Source: Aeromonas rivipollensis
GTDB lineage: Bacteria; Pseudomonadota; Gammaproteobacteria; Enterobacterales; Aeromonadaceae
DNA length: 64,000 nucleotides
Direction: 5' to 3'
NCBI RefSeq assembly: GCF_010974825.1
Contig: NZ_JAAILA010000003.1
Location: 310,001-374,000, forward strand
The notes under the pieces were generated by a model. That model made no database searches. It saw only the letters and a list, made by a program, of their open reading frames with translations, and was not told the origin of the DNA. The position numbers and the translations under genes are program-made. Positions 47,112-55,201 of the stretch are shown here, one piece after another. Position 1 is the stretch's first letter, and every line of letters starts with the position of its first letter.

Positions 47112-47860
47112 GGGGCAAGCTCCAGATCGACCAGCAGATCGAGGGTGATGAGGGGGGCAAGGTGCTCGGCCATGGCCGGATCCTGTGCCAGCAGGCTGGC
47201 CAGCGACCTGCCCTGCTGGCAGCCCTGCAGCAGGCGCCAGGGGGTTGCCTCCAGAGGGATGGGTTCGACCCTGTGGCCGGGGCGTTTTTTAAGGGCCAGC
47301 CAGCAGGGGGCATCCAGCTCGCTGACCCTCTCCCCGCCGTGCAGGGCCATCTGCCAGAGCGCCAGCACAGGATGACGGCTCTCGAGGAGCAGCAGATCAC
47401 AGGCGGGGTGCAGCACCAGCCGATCCCACTGGCTCGGGGCAAGGGCGGCGAGCCGCTCGGCGGGCCAGCGCCTTGCCTCGGGCGCCAACAGGGAGGCGCG
47501 CTCCAGCAGCCACTCGAAGCGGGCCAGCTCCCCGAGCCAGGGCAGGGCCTGGGTTGTCGGCAGGCGGGTGAGCCAGTCGCCAAAGCCTTCCCCATAGTGC
47601 ATGACGCTCCCCTCCTCCAGGGGCTCGGCCAGCACGAATCCCCGGGCCGCGGCGGCGAAGAACTCTTCCCCCACCATGGCCGCGACGGCGGGATAGCTGC
47701 TGGCGAGCACCTCGGTGAGGCCGAGGATGACGTTGTTGCAATAGATCTGCAGCACGGCGTCGGGGGCAAAGCGCCCAGTCTGGATCTGCGCCAGTATGGC
47801 GTCATCCTGGCCGAGCAGACCGCTGGCAAACTCCTGTTGCAGGCGGGCAAGCTCAGACAT
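47108..47860 (-). CDS. bufC: BufC/HvfC-type MNIO partner protein (DUF2063)
   Basis: A 250-residue protein with the DUF2063 N-terminal domain (LQQEFASGLLGQ, IYCNNVILGLTEVLASSYPA) found in partners of MNIO enzymes. The partner recruits the precursor peptide and, with BufB, forms the modification complex. It overlaps bufB by 8 nt and the DoxX gene by 4 nt, so the three are tightly coupled. Confidence 0.85.
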   Translation of the reverse strand: MSELARLQQEFASGLLGQDDAILAQIQTGRFAPDAVLQIYCNNVILGLTEVLASSYPAVAAMVGEEFFAAAARGFVLAEPLEEGSVMHYGEGFGDWLTRLPTTQALPWLGELARFEWLLERASLLAPEARRWPAERLAALAPSQWDRLVLHPACDLLLLESRHPVLALWQMALHGGERVSELDAPCWLALKKRPGHRVEPIPLEATPWRLLQGCQQGRSLASLLAQDPAMAEHLAPLITLDLLVDLELAP

Positions 47861-48695
47861 GGGCGGCCTCCCGGGAGGTTTGCTGCGCCGCGCTCAGGAT
47901 CTCGCTGGCAAGTTGCGCCTCCCCCAGCAGCACAGGCAGCGGGGGTATCTCCAGATCCCACTCGATCAGGGTGGGGATGGCGCGCTGCTGGCACAGCTGC
48001 CGATAGAGCGCCCACACAGGGGGCGCCACCGGGGTGCTGTGGGTGTCGATATAGAGGTGCCCCTGTGGCAACGCCTTGTCGGTAAAACCGGCCAGGTGGA
48101 TCTCCCCGACCGTCTCCAGATCGATGACAGCCAGGTAGTCGGCGCAGTCGAAGCCGTGATTGACGCTGCTGACATGGAGGTTGTTGAGATCGAGCAGGAT
48201 GCCGCAGCCGCTGCGCTGCGCCAGCTCGGCCAGAAACGCCGCTTCGCTCATCTCCCCGGGCAGTTGCAGATAGGAAGAGGGGTTTTCGATGAGCAGTTGC
48301 CGGCCCAGGGCCTGCTGCACCTTGTCTACCTTGTCGCTCATGTGCGAGAGGGCCTCACGGGTGTAGGGCATGGGCAGCAGATCGTTGAAATAGCGCCCGC
48401 CTATGCTGCCCCAGCTCAGGTGCTCGGAGACCCGCACCGGCGCTATGGTCGCCACCAGGGCCGCCAACTGGCGCAGGTGCGCAGGGTCGAGCGAGTCGGC
48501 GGAGCCCAGCGACATGCCGACCCCGTGCAGGCTGACGGGATAGTGCCCGGCGAGTTCGGCCAGCACCTCAAAGCCTTTGCTGTGGCGCTCGAAGTAGTTT
48601 TCGCTGTGCACCTCGAGCCAGCCTACCCCGGGCAGGGTCTGGCGGATCTCGTCGTAGTGGGGGGGGCGTAAACCTATACCGATCAAGGGGTTCAT
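47853..48695 (-). CDS. bufB: MNIO-family multinuclear iron oxidase (DUF692), bufferin maturation enzyme
   Basis: A 280-residue TIM-barrel enzyme of the DUF692/MNIO family. Metal-ligand regions are visible as VHSENYFE, SLHGVGMSLGS, RVSEHLSWG, LLIENPSSYL, ILLDLNNLHVSSVNHG and GEIHLAGF. Related enzymes use a di- or tri-iron centre to convert precursor cysteines to thiooxazole or similar groups. The gene lies 61 nt after the precursor gene, past a hairpin, and is followed by bufC in overlap. The substrate is almost certainly the adjacent BufA-type peptide. Confidence 0.9.
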   Translation of the reverse strand: MNPLIGIGLRPPHYDEIRQTLPGVGWLEVHSENYFERHSKGFEVLAELAGHYPVSLHGVGMSLGSADSLDPAHLRQLAALVATIAPVRVSEHLSWGSIGGRYFNDLLPMPYTREALSHMSDKVDKVQQALGRQLLIENPSSYLQLPGEMSEAAFLAELAQRSGCGILLDLNNLHVSSVNHGFDCADYLAVIDLETVGEIHLAGFTDKALPQGHLYIDTHSTPVAPPVWALYRQLCQQRAIPTLIEWDLEIPPLPVLLGEAQLASEILSAAQQTSREAAHV

Positions 48696-48720
48696 GGCAG
48701 GGCTCTCTCAAAAGAAGGGG

Positions 48721-48748
48721 CCATGATGTGGCGGGCGCCACACCATGG
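48721..48748 (-). promoter_or_regulatory. Hairpin between precursor gene and bufB, probable attenuator
   Basis: A 28-nt near-perfect inverted repeat: CCATG.TGTGGCG / CGCCACA.CATGG around a 2-nt centre, with one mismatch. The minus-strand transcript continues CCCCTTCTTTTGAG. It fits partial termination or stabilisation that would favour the peptide over the enzymes. Confidence 0.6.
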
Positions 48749-48756
48749 CACTGGGC

Positions 48757-49020
48757 TTACTTGGGTTGCAGCGACCCGCCCGCCAGTTTCTCGCACAGGC
48801 CCTTGGGCATCACCACGAAGGCATCGCCCTGGGCATCCATCTTGGCGGTACCGGCGCAGGAGCCGCCCTTGGTGGCGCAATCGTTTTTGCCCGCCTTGAC
48901 CACGCCGTAGCACTTCTCCTTGTCGTCCGCCGCCATGACTGGCGCGGCGATGAACTGGGCACCCAGGGCCAGCAGACCCGTCATGGCAGAGGCGATGGCA
49001 GTACTCTTTTTCACGTTCAT
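48757..49020 (-). CDS. bufA: Bufferin-type RiPP precursor (BufA, DUF2282)
   Basis: An 87-residue precursor with a Sec-type signal peptide (cleavage near VMAADDK) and a mature part of about 55 residues with four cysteines: KCYG, NDCATKGGSC and GLCEKL. This matches the DUF2282/BufA1 family, whose cysteines are modified by an MNIO enzyme to give copper-binding peptides in the periplasm. The ATG at 49020 is 8 nt from AAGGA; an ATG two codons upstream is too close. It heads the operon bufA-bufB-bufC-doxX. A role in copper tolerance is inferred from the family. Confidence 0.85.
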   Translation of the reverse strand: MNVKKSTAIASAMTGLLALGAQFIAAPVMAADDKEKCYGVVKAGKNDCATKGGSCAGTAKMDAQGDAFVVMPKGLCEKLAGGSLQPK

Positions 49021-49378
49021 ATCCATATTCCTTGTTGTCTAGAGTGGTGTCTCCGGCGGATGTCATCCGGTTACGTCCAATAGAACCGGCCCAGGGGAGA
49101 AAAGATTTCCCAAAAATTGAAAAAACCTGAAAAAAAACCAACAAAGTGCCAACAAGCAATTGTTTTTTAAGGGATATAAATTTAATCAAAAAAAGGCGGA
49201 TCGGCGCGACCATCCCTCACCAAGGGGCCTTGCACCGCCCTTGCCGAGGGCGCCGGGATAACGCCCATCTTGCTTGGGCACCACAGACCGGCATCACAAC
49301 AAGAGAGGGGCCCATGGCCCCTCTCTATCCCTTAGGCGAGCCCCTTCCCAAGGCGCTCGCTCACCCCTGGCCCCAGGC
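49021..49378 (-). promoter_or_regulatory. Promoter region of the bufferin operon and 3' flank of the PsiF-like gene
   Basis: No gene is visible. The part next to bufA (49080-49195) is strongly AT-rich with long A/T runs and probably holds the operon promoter, though no clear -35/-10 pair was assigned. At 49302-49326 a perfect hairpin (AGAGAGGGGCC / GGCCCCTCTCT) with TTGTTGTG after it on the minus strand likely ends the PsiF-like gene. Confidence 0.5.
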
Positions 49379-49759
49379 TCAGGTGGTCTTGACACACTTT
49401 TGCACGAAGCTGTTCTTGGCCGCCCCGGCAAGCTTCTTGTCGGCCGCCGCCTTCTCGCACTGGGCCGTCTTGTCGGTGGCGGCATCCGTCTTCACGCACT
49501 TCTGGATAAAGCTGTTCTTGGCAGCCCCCGCCAGCTTCTTGTCGGCGGCAGCTTTTTCACACTGGGCTGTCTTGGTGCTGGCCGAGGCATCCTTGACGCA
49601 CTTGCCCACGAAGCTGGTCTTGGCGGCGCCCGCCAGCTTCTTCACCGCCGCCTGGGCCTCGCACTCTTGCTGCGCGCCAGAGGTTGCGCCCTGGGCCACC
49701 CCCATTCCCATGCCCATTACCGTCACACACAGACTCAACATCATCAGGATCCGCTTCAT
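49379..49759 (-). CDS. Secreted protein with three PsiF repeats
   Basis: A 126-residue exported protein. A signal peptide (about 1-24, ending VAQGA) is followed by three PsiF-type repeats, each with the core CE..A..KKLAGAAK.SF..KCVK and a cysteine pair about 21 residues apart (33/54, 67/88, 101/122). Repeats two and three are nearly identical in DNA, implying recent duplication. E. coli PsiF is a phosphate-starvation-induced protein with two such repeats and no known function. The ATG has GGGAG upstream. Proximity to the bufferin operon may be coincidental. Confidence 0.82.
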   Translation of the reverse strand: MKRILMMLSLCVTVMGMGMGVAQGATSGAQQECEAQAAVKKLAGAAKTSFVGKCVKDASASTKTAQCEKAAADKKLAGAAKNSFIQKCVKTDAATDKTAQCEKAAADKKLAGAAKNSFVQKCVKTT

Positions 49760-50118
49760 ATGACCAACTCCCATCGTTCTATCCATTGTGGTTAGCCCCC
49801 ACTCACGCGGGCCAAACGAGGCACCCTCGCCTCGCTGCACTATAGTCCCCCCGCCCCGTGACAACAAAATGCCCTTCCTTGCCGACAACCCCCTCCCTGC
49901 CCCCGCTCCGACCACCCGGCGCCTTCGCTTCAATTGTTGAGCTGGCGCAAAAAATCCAGTCGTTCCCTGCGGTTGCGTCAACTTTTGACTGGTTTGCGTA
50001 TGAGGCTTGAGGATATGCTGGTCATTCGGCGCCTACAGCACCATCCGGGCCCCGTCAGCTGAACCATGGAGCATATTGGGCCCCAACAAACGAGATACAA
50101 AAACATAGGGTTAAAACT
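49760..50118. other. Left junction of the AT-rich NYN-RT island
   Basis: The 360-nt interval has no gene. Composition changes from GC-rich to AT-rich near 50090. Small inverted motifs are present (CCAGTC...GACTGG around 49960-49995, and TTGGG-C-CCCAA at 50077-50087), but no tRNA, integrase or direct repeat long enough to be an attachment site was seen. Confidence 0.45.
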
Positions 50119-50853
50119 TTGGGTATATTAGAAAATAAAAAACTAGCAGTTTTAATCGATGCTGATAATGCCAGCTCATCGTTAATCAAAGAGTTACTTG
50201 CGGAAATAGCAAAGTATGGTGTTGCAAGTGTTAAACGTGCATATGGTGATTGGACCACAACAAATTTAAAAGGATGGAAGGAACACTTACATAAACATGC
50301 AATACAACCTATCCAGCAGTTTAGCTATACGAGCGGAAAGAATTCAACAGACTCCTCACTAATTATAGAGGCAATGGATCTTCTTCATACAAAAAACTTC
50401 GATGGCTTTTGCATTATATCTTCTGATAGTGACTTCACCCGTTTAGCCACACGAATCAGAGAGTCTGGCTTAACTGTTTATGGGTTTGGTGAAAAAAAGA
50501 CACCGAGCGCGTTTGTATCTGCATGTGATAAATTTGTTTACACAGAAATATTGTGCTCTCAGAAATCTCTAGAAAAACCATCTAACAACATTATTAATGA
50601 AGGGGATGGAATAAAAGTACCCGACGTATTGATTCAAGCTATTAAAGCAAAAATTCGAGATGATGGATGGGCAAGGCTAGCTGGTGTTGGTGTATATATA
50701 TCTCAGAACCATCCATCATTCGATGCTAGAAACTTCGGGTTTGATAAGCTTGGAGAGCTAGTTAAGTCACAAAAATACATTGAAGTGAAAGAGGTTAATG
50801 ATTCTAGTGGGGAACATGCTCATATACATGTAAGGCTTAAGGCTGGCGTATAG
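50119..50853 (+). CDS. NYN-domain (LabA/PIN-like) protein with C-terminal OST-HTH/LOTUS domain
   Basis: A 244-residue protein. The N-terminal NYN domain (about 8-145) has the acidic set of PIN-like nucleases: Asp14 and Asp16 (LIDADN), Asp78 (NSTDSS), Asp103 and Asp105 (SSDSDF). Residues about 165-240 resemble an OST-HTH RNA-binding domain (AIKAKIRDDGWARLAGVGVY, FGFDKLGELVKSQKYIEV). It is therefore a predicted RNA-directed nuclease. The start is TTG with AGGG upstream. AT-rich codon use contrasts with neighbours. It lies 16 nt ahead of the reverse transcriptase gene on the same strand, so the two form a cassette. Confidence 0.82.
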   Translation: MGILENKKLAVLIDADNASSSLIKELLAEIAKYGVASVKRAYGDWTTTNLKGWKEHLHKHAIQPIQQFSYTSGKNSTDSSLIIEAMDLLHTKNFDGFCIISSDSDFTRLATRIRESGLTVYGFGEKKTPSAFVSACDKFVYTEILCSQKSLEKPSNNIINEGDGIKVPDVLIQAIKAKIRDDGWARLAGVGVYISQNHPSFDARNFGFDKLGELVKSQKYIEVKEVNDSSGEHAHIHVRLKAGV

Positions 50854-50869
50854 CATTCATTGAGAAAAC

Positions 50870-52411
50870 ATGTTCTCTGAGAATATCATGCATCATGGAA
50901 GAGGCCACACTGGAATGAAGCGTATAATTGAACTCTCGAATAAAGAAGCAAGAAGTCATTTCCTAAAAGGAAGTAGCTATTTCAATGGAGATATGCCGAG
51001 CTATATTAGTTTTGAACCGATATTAACCGCCGTTTCAGATGTACTCAGTGGCAACAGTTTTGCTCAATACAAGGCTAGTAATCCGGCTGAGTATCCTGAT
51101 GTGAATTACAACTTCATAGCAAATAAAGACGGTAGGTTTGCGTGGCGCCCCTATGAGCTCATGCATCCAGCAATTTATGTTTCTCTAGTAAACGTTATTT
51201 GTGAAGAAAATAACTGGACGTTAATAAAATCCCGTATTGCTGAATTTGAGGATGGTGTTGTCGACTGTTGCAGCGCGCCAGTAGTGTCGGTTAATCAACA
51301 GAGCGATGTTGCAACTCAGATAAAAAGTTGGTGGCAAGCAGTTGAGCAACGGTCTCTAATGTACTCTTTGGAATTTAGCCATCTTCTTCATACCGATGTC
51401 ACAGATTGCTATGGCTCTTTGTACACACATAGTATTGCGTGGGCTATTCATGGTCTCGAAGAAGCAAAGAAGAGCAAAAATGATAAATCTTTGCTCGGCA
51501 ATAAAATAGATTTTCATATCCAATCTAGCCGTTATGGGCAGACAAATGGCATTGCTCAAGGTTCGGTTTTAATGGACTTCATTGCTGAAATCGTGCTGGG
51601 ATATGTCGACAAATTAATATACGAAGAACTAGGTGATTGTTCCGACATACGAATCCTTCGCTATCGAGATGACTATCGTATTTTTGCAAACAATGACGAA
51701 AGAGCAGAGGCTGTTCTCAAGGTAGTGAGCGACAAACTACGAACTGTAGGGATGAAGTTAGGTGTTTCAAAGACATTCTCCTCACGAAATGTGGTAGAAG
51801 GCTCTGTTAAGCCTGATAAGTTAGCAGGTATTGAGTTCCAGGATCTTGGAACCACAAATGCAAAAACCATCCAGAAACAGTTAATGAGACTCCATTCTTT
51901 CGGTCAACGATATCCAAATAGTGGAGCGCTCAGACGCCTTATGGGTGATTTTCACACAAGTGTTTCGAAGCAAACGGTAATCCCCGATGACTTAGAAGTG
52001 CAAGTTTCTATTGCAACTGATATTGCTAACATTTCACCGGCAACATTCCCAGCCGTTGCTGGAATATTAAGCCACCTTATTTCCTTAGCTCCTGGAGAAG
52101 AAAAAATCCTGCTATGGACGAAAGTTAGAAATAAAATGAAGCGTGTTCCATATAACGGTTATCTTGAAATATGGTTACAACGAGTAATCCAACCGAAAAG
52201 TGTTGGAATTCATTTTGAAAGTGATGAAGCTATATGCAAAATAGTAAATGGTGATAACCCTCATTTGTGGGCATGTGAATGGATTGCAAGTGATGCACTA
52301 AAAAATGCCATTAATGTTAAGAAAATTCTAGTGGCCTCAGTGACTGAAGCGACGGAAGTTATCGAGCCGGATGAAATCGAATTATTCAAACAAAATGCTT
52401 GGGCTTACTAA
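50870..52411 (+). CDS. Reverse transcriptase, probable defence-associated (UG/Abi-like)
   Basis: A 513-residue reverse transcriptase. Palm motifs are visible: TDVTDCYGSLYTHS (motif A, about residue 175), GQTNGIAQGSVLMDFIAE (motif B) and ILRYRDDYRIF (motif C, YRDD near 265). The start of the conserved region (SNKEARSHFLKGSSYFNGDM) resembles bacterial defence reverse transcriptases. No maturase or endonuclease domain is seen, which argues against a group II intron. The C-terminal 200 residues are helical and unrecognised. ATG 50915 (MKRIIEL) is an alternative start that fits the family N-terminus. The gene is AT-rich and paired with the NYN gene. Its exact class is not known. Confidence 0.82.
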   Translation: MFSENIMHHGRGHTGMKRIIELSNKEARSHFLKGSSYFNGDMPSYISFEPILTAVSDVLSGNSFAQYKASNPAEYPDVNYNFIANKDGRFAWRPYELMHPAIYVSLVNVICEENNWTLIKSRIAEFEDGVVDCCSAPVVSVNQQSDVATQIKSWWQAVEQRSLMYSLEFSHLLHTDVTDCYGSLYTHSIAWAIHGLEEAKKSKNDKSLLGNKIDFHIQSSRYGQTNGIAQGSVLMDFIAEIVLGYVDKLIYEELGDCSDIRILRYRDDYRIFANNDERAEAVLKVVSDKLRTVGMKLGVSKTFSSRNVVEGSVKPDKLAGIEFQDLGTTNAKTIQKQLMRLHSFGQRYPNSGALRRLMGDFHTSVSKQTVIPDDLEVQVSIATDIANISPATFPAVAGILSHLISLAPGEEKILLWTKVRNKMKRVPYNGYLEIWLQRVIQPKSVGIHFESDEAICKIVNGDNPHLWACEWIASDALKNAINVKKILVASVTEATEVIEPDEIELFKQNAWAY

Positions 52412-52429
52412 CAGAGAGAGCATCTAGGC

Positions 52430-52570
52430 TACCCACCTTTCCGAGCCAGCCACCACCGGCTGGCTTTATCTGTCATCACACACTGCGCCTCCAAGAATCC
52501 GCTCAAGATCGGGCAAACAACGCTTACCCGGCGGGCCGTGTGTTTAGACGTAACAACGAAAAGGTGGGTG
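52430..52570 (+). ncRNA. Candidate structured RNA immediately downstream of the reverse transcriptase
   Basis: A 141-nt segment starting 19 nt after the RT stop is bounded by a perfect 10-bp inverted repeat, ACCCACCTTT (52431-52440) / AAAGGTGGGT (52560-52569). Inside is a strong hairpin AGCCAGCC / GGCTGGCT (52444-52465, followed by TTTAT) and a weaker CACAC / GTGTG pairing. Flanking inverted repeats recall the a1/a2 arms of retron RNAs, although those normally precede the RT. The inner hairpin could instead be just the terminator of the cassette. Confidence 0.35.
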
Positions 52571-52634
52571 CCCCAAGTTAGAAATCGTTGGAATATATCA
52601 CGGCCATCAGGCTGCCGGTCTGGGTGATCGGACA

Positions 52635-52666
52635 CAAAAAACCATCCCGCCCGGGATGGTTTTTTA
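52635..52666. terminator. Bidirectional terminator at the right end of the island
   Basis: The stem ACCATCCCG / CGGGATGGT sits between an A run and a T run. It separates the plus-strand cassette from the minus-strand gene at 52695. Confidence 0.8.
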
Positions 52667-52694
52667 TTGGATGACTTGAAAGGCAAGGGCCTTC

Positions 52695-52961
52695 TTACCA
52701 CCGCCCCTGGGGTGGCTGCTGGTTTCGCGACTCCACCATGGCGATCAGGATGGCCATCAAGCTCGATATCAGCATCAGCCCCATGGCGATGGGAAACGTC
52801 ACCAGGACATAAGAGAAACGTCCCATCTCTGCCGCCGGAGAGTCCGATAACATCATCATTGGCAGAGGGAATACCAATAACAGGGCCAGGTAAAACATGA
52901 TCCTGGCGATCATCAGGGGGGTCTTGAGGGACTGGGTCACTATTTTTCGGTACGGCCACAT
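52695..52961 (-). CDS. Small two-helix membrane protein, hypothetical
   Basis: An 88-residue protein with two predicted transmembrane helices (about 18-38 and 50-75) and a Gln/Pro-rich C-terminus. The start is 'MWPYRKIVTQSLKTPLMIAR', with GGGAGCAAACC upstream on the minus strand. No family was recognised. High GC matches the chromosome rather than the island. Confidence 0.5.
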   Translation of the reverse strand: MWPYRKIVTQSLKTPLMIARIMFYLALLLVFPLPMMMLSDSPAAEMGRFSYVLVTFPIAMGLMLISSLMAILIAMVESRNQQPPQGRW

Positions 52962-53410
52962 GATGGTTTGCTCCCTGCACTGTGGTGTTGTTGTCGATAA
53001 GCCGCGCCTTCGAGGCGTCTGTGGCCCTGCTCGTCCATGATGGCGTCAAGCAGCACCCTGATTAACAGCCGCGAGGCGCCGGGTCAATGAACCGTATCGA
53101 GTCCTTTTCAACCGAATTTTTTCCCTCCATTTTATTGTCCTGCCCCTGTCTGCCTTGCCGGGAAAAATGCGCGCTCCATCAGCAACAAACCGCAGCAACC
53201 GCTGAGACAGAGGAGCCTGGCAGCAGGTTGTGATACGCCGCCATGCGGGGAGTTGTGCCCGGGCTCCCACTGTGGTGCGGCGCCAGCGGGGATGCCTTGA
53301 TGATGGCCGGGAGGTGCCCCGAGGCGTCAAGCCTTCGGGGCGCGCCGCCCTGGTGGGAAGACATTCAGGGGTGGGGATGGCTCAGAGAGAGGGCCATCGA
53401 GTGGCTGACA
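52962..53410. other. Interval without a recognisable gene
   Basis: About 450 nt of ordinary GC-rich sequence. Open frames here lack ribosome-binding sites and family features. No repeats or RNA genes were seen. Confidence 0.5.
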
Positions 53411-53809
53411 TCAAGATTCCGCACCCAGCAACGTAGTGCCATAGGAGTTATCTATGGTGCAACGCCACTGTCCATCGCCTTCCTTGCGAAACACATAGGT
53501 GGCGCGGCGGGTCTCGTCGATCCAGCCCTCCCCGTCCGGGTAGCGCAGCCGGGTCTCCATGATCACCAGGGCGTTGTCGGCCCCCTCTAACACCTCCATG
53601 GCCCCCTGGGTCACCTCAAGCTTGCCATCAAAGTAATCGGAGATGGCGGTGAAGGCGCGGCGGATGGCGGGGATGCCGCGCGCCACCATGCCGGGTTTGA
53701 CCACCAGGGCGGCGTCCTCGGCGTAGAAGGCCATCAGGGCGTCGAAGTCGCGCCGGGAGATGGCGGCGTCGCAGGTCTCGATCAATGTGCGAAGGGGATG
53801 CTGGCTCAT
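53411..53809 (-). CDS. SnoaL-like/DUF4440 protein (SgcJ/EcaC family)
   Basis: A 132-residue cone-shaped NTF2-fold protein: ISRRDFDALMAFYAEDAALV near the N-terminus and a C-terminal sheet (ETRRATYVFRKEGDGQWRCT). Such proteins bind small molecules or act as isomerases/hydrolases, but most have no known function. The start has AAAGGAG; the frame extends to 53920 without support. It lies next to, and in the same direction as, the thr operon but beyond its terminator. Confidence 0.78.
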   Translation of the reverse strand: MSQHPLRTLIETCDAAISRRDFDALMAFYAEDAALVVKPGMVARGIPAIRRAFTAISDYFDGKLEVTQGAMEVLEGADNALVIMETRLRYPDGEGWIDETRRATYVFRKEGDGQWRCTIDNSYGTTLLGAES

Positions 53810-53870
53810 ACTGTGCTCCTTTGTTTCAGGGTGATCATCCAGGTCGGGTTTCCCCGCCCTATGCCGGAAA

Positions 53871-53910
53871 TAAAAAATCCCCCGCTCTTTGCAAAAAGGC
53901 GGGGGATTTT
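53871..53910 (-). terminator. Terminator of the thrABC operon
   Basis: The stem AAAATCCCCCGC / GCGGGGGATTTT, with a loop of about 13 nt, is followed by a T-rich tail on the minus strand. It lies just after the thrC stop codon. Confidence 0.85.
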
Positions 53911-53926
53911 CATTTTTCATGGGTAC

Positions 53927-55201
53927 TTAACCGAGCAGGAAGGCTTTGAGACGGCCAAAGTCGGCGGGCAGGTTGTGGGAGAGCAGCGGCAGGGCGGCGT
54001 GCTTGGCCAGCGGGCCCGGCAGCGGCACATCCAACTCCAGGATCTCGTCTACCGACTCCTTGAACTTGGCGGGATGGGCGGTGCAGAGGAAGACCCCTAC
54101 CTCGTCCTCGGCGAGCTGCTCGTTCAGCAGATCCCAGGCGATGGCGCCGTGAGGCTCGCACAGGTAATCGAGCTGGTGCAGGCGTTTAAGGGCATCGCGG
54201 GTTTCGGCATCACTGCGCATGCCAGAGCCCAAGGTCTCCAGCGCCCAGCCTTCCCGGCGGCACAGCTCTTCCACCCGCGGCCAGTTGTTGGGGCGGCTCA
54301 CGTCCATGGCGTTGGAGAGTGTCGCGACCGTCTGGTGCGGCTCCCAGCTGCCGGTTTTCAAGTAGCGCGGCACTGTGTCGTTGGCGTTGGTGGCGGCGAT
54401 AAAGCGCTTCACCGGCAGCCCCAGCGCCTTGGCAATCAAGCCTGCGGTCAGGTTACCGAAGTTGCCGGACGGCACGCTGATGACTGCCTTGGCGCGGTCG
54501 GCTTTGGGCAGCTGGGCCAGGGCCTCGAAGTAGTAGCAGACCTGGGCCAGCAAGCGGCTGATGTTGATGGAATTGGCGGAGTTCAGGCCGATGGCGGTCT
54601 TGAGCCCTTCGTCGTCGAAGGCATCTTTGACCAGCGCCTGACAGGCATCGAAGTCGCCGTCGATGGCGATGGTGCGGATGTTGCCGCCGAGGGTGCAGAA
54701 GAGCGCCTCCTGCAGGGGGCTGATCTTGCCCTTGGGGTAGAGGATCACCACTTCGATCCCCTCCAGGCCATAGAAGGCGTGGGCCACGGCGGCGCCGGTG
54801 TCGCCGGAGGTGGCGGTCAAGATGGTGATCTTGTCGTTGGTGCGGAAGGTCGCCAAACACTGGGCCATAAAGCGGCCACCGAAGTCCTTGAACGCCAAGG
54901 TCGGGCCGTGGAACAGCTCGAGGGCATAGGTGCCGTCTTTGAGCTTCACCAGGGGCGCCGGGAAGGTGAAGGCTGCGTCGATAAGCTCGCTGACCTTAGG
55001 CAAGGGCACTTCGTCCCCCAGCAGGTGGCTGATGATGCGAGCGGAGCGCTCGGCCAACGGCAAGTCCAGCAGGGCATCCACCTCGGCCAGGGGCGCGATG
55101 GTTTCGGGGAAGAAGAGCCCCTGCTCGCGGCCCAGACCCTGGCGCACCGCCTGGGCGAAGCTCACCTGTTCACTCTTGTCCTTGATATTGTAAAGATTCA
55201 T
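53927..55201 (-). CDS. thrC: Threonine synthase
   Basis: A 424-residue PLP enzyme that converts O-phosphohomoserine to threonine. The PLP lysine lies in [15 protein letters not shown], and the phosphate-binding loop is [12 protein letters not shown]. The N-terminus ([20 protein letters not shown]) is that of the short gammaproteobacterial type. The ATG is preceded by AGGAAG and overlaps the thrB stop (ATGA). It is last in the thrABC operon. Confidence 0.96.
   Translation of the reverse strand: MNLYNIKDKSEQVSFAQAVRQGLGREQGLFFPETIAPLAEVDALLDLPLAERSARIISHLLGDEVPLPKVSELIDAAFTFPAPLVKLKDGTYALELFHGPTLAFKDFGGRFMAQCLATFRTNDKITILTATSGDTGAAVAHAFYGLEGIEVVILYPKGKISPLQEALFCTLGGNIRTIAIDGDFDACQALVKDAFDDEGLKTAIGLNSANSINISRLLAQVCYYFEALAQLPKADRAKAVISVPSGNFGNLTAGLIAKALGLPVKRFIAATNANDTVPRYLKTGSWEPHQTVATLSNAMDVSRPNNWPRVEELCRREGWALETLGSGMRSDAETRDALKRLHQLDYLCEPHGAIAWDLLNEQLAEDEVGVFLCTAHPAKFKESVDEILELDVPLPGPLAKHAALPLLSHNLPADFGRLKAFLLG

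Noticed and set aside
46129..48015. Long frame joining the GNAT gene to upstream sequence as one 628-residue protein
   Set aside because: The upstream part is a shadow of the DoxX, bufC and bufB genes; the GNAT domain has its own start with GAGGAG.
50077..52575. GCCCCAA shared by both sides of the NYN-RT island as an attachment-site duplication
   Set aside because: Only seven bases; expected by chance in GC-rich DNA and no integrase is present.
50119..52666. Island treated as a group II intron or a classical retron
   Set aside because: No maturase or endonuclease domain and no intron-like RNA ends were seen; no msr-msd-like RNA precedes the RT, which is also longer than typical retron RTs.
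53230..53590. Short plus-strand frames between the small membrane protein and the SnoaL-like gene
   Set aside because: Overlap the minus-strand SnoaL-like gene and lack start signals or family features.
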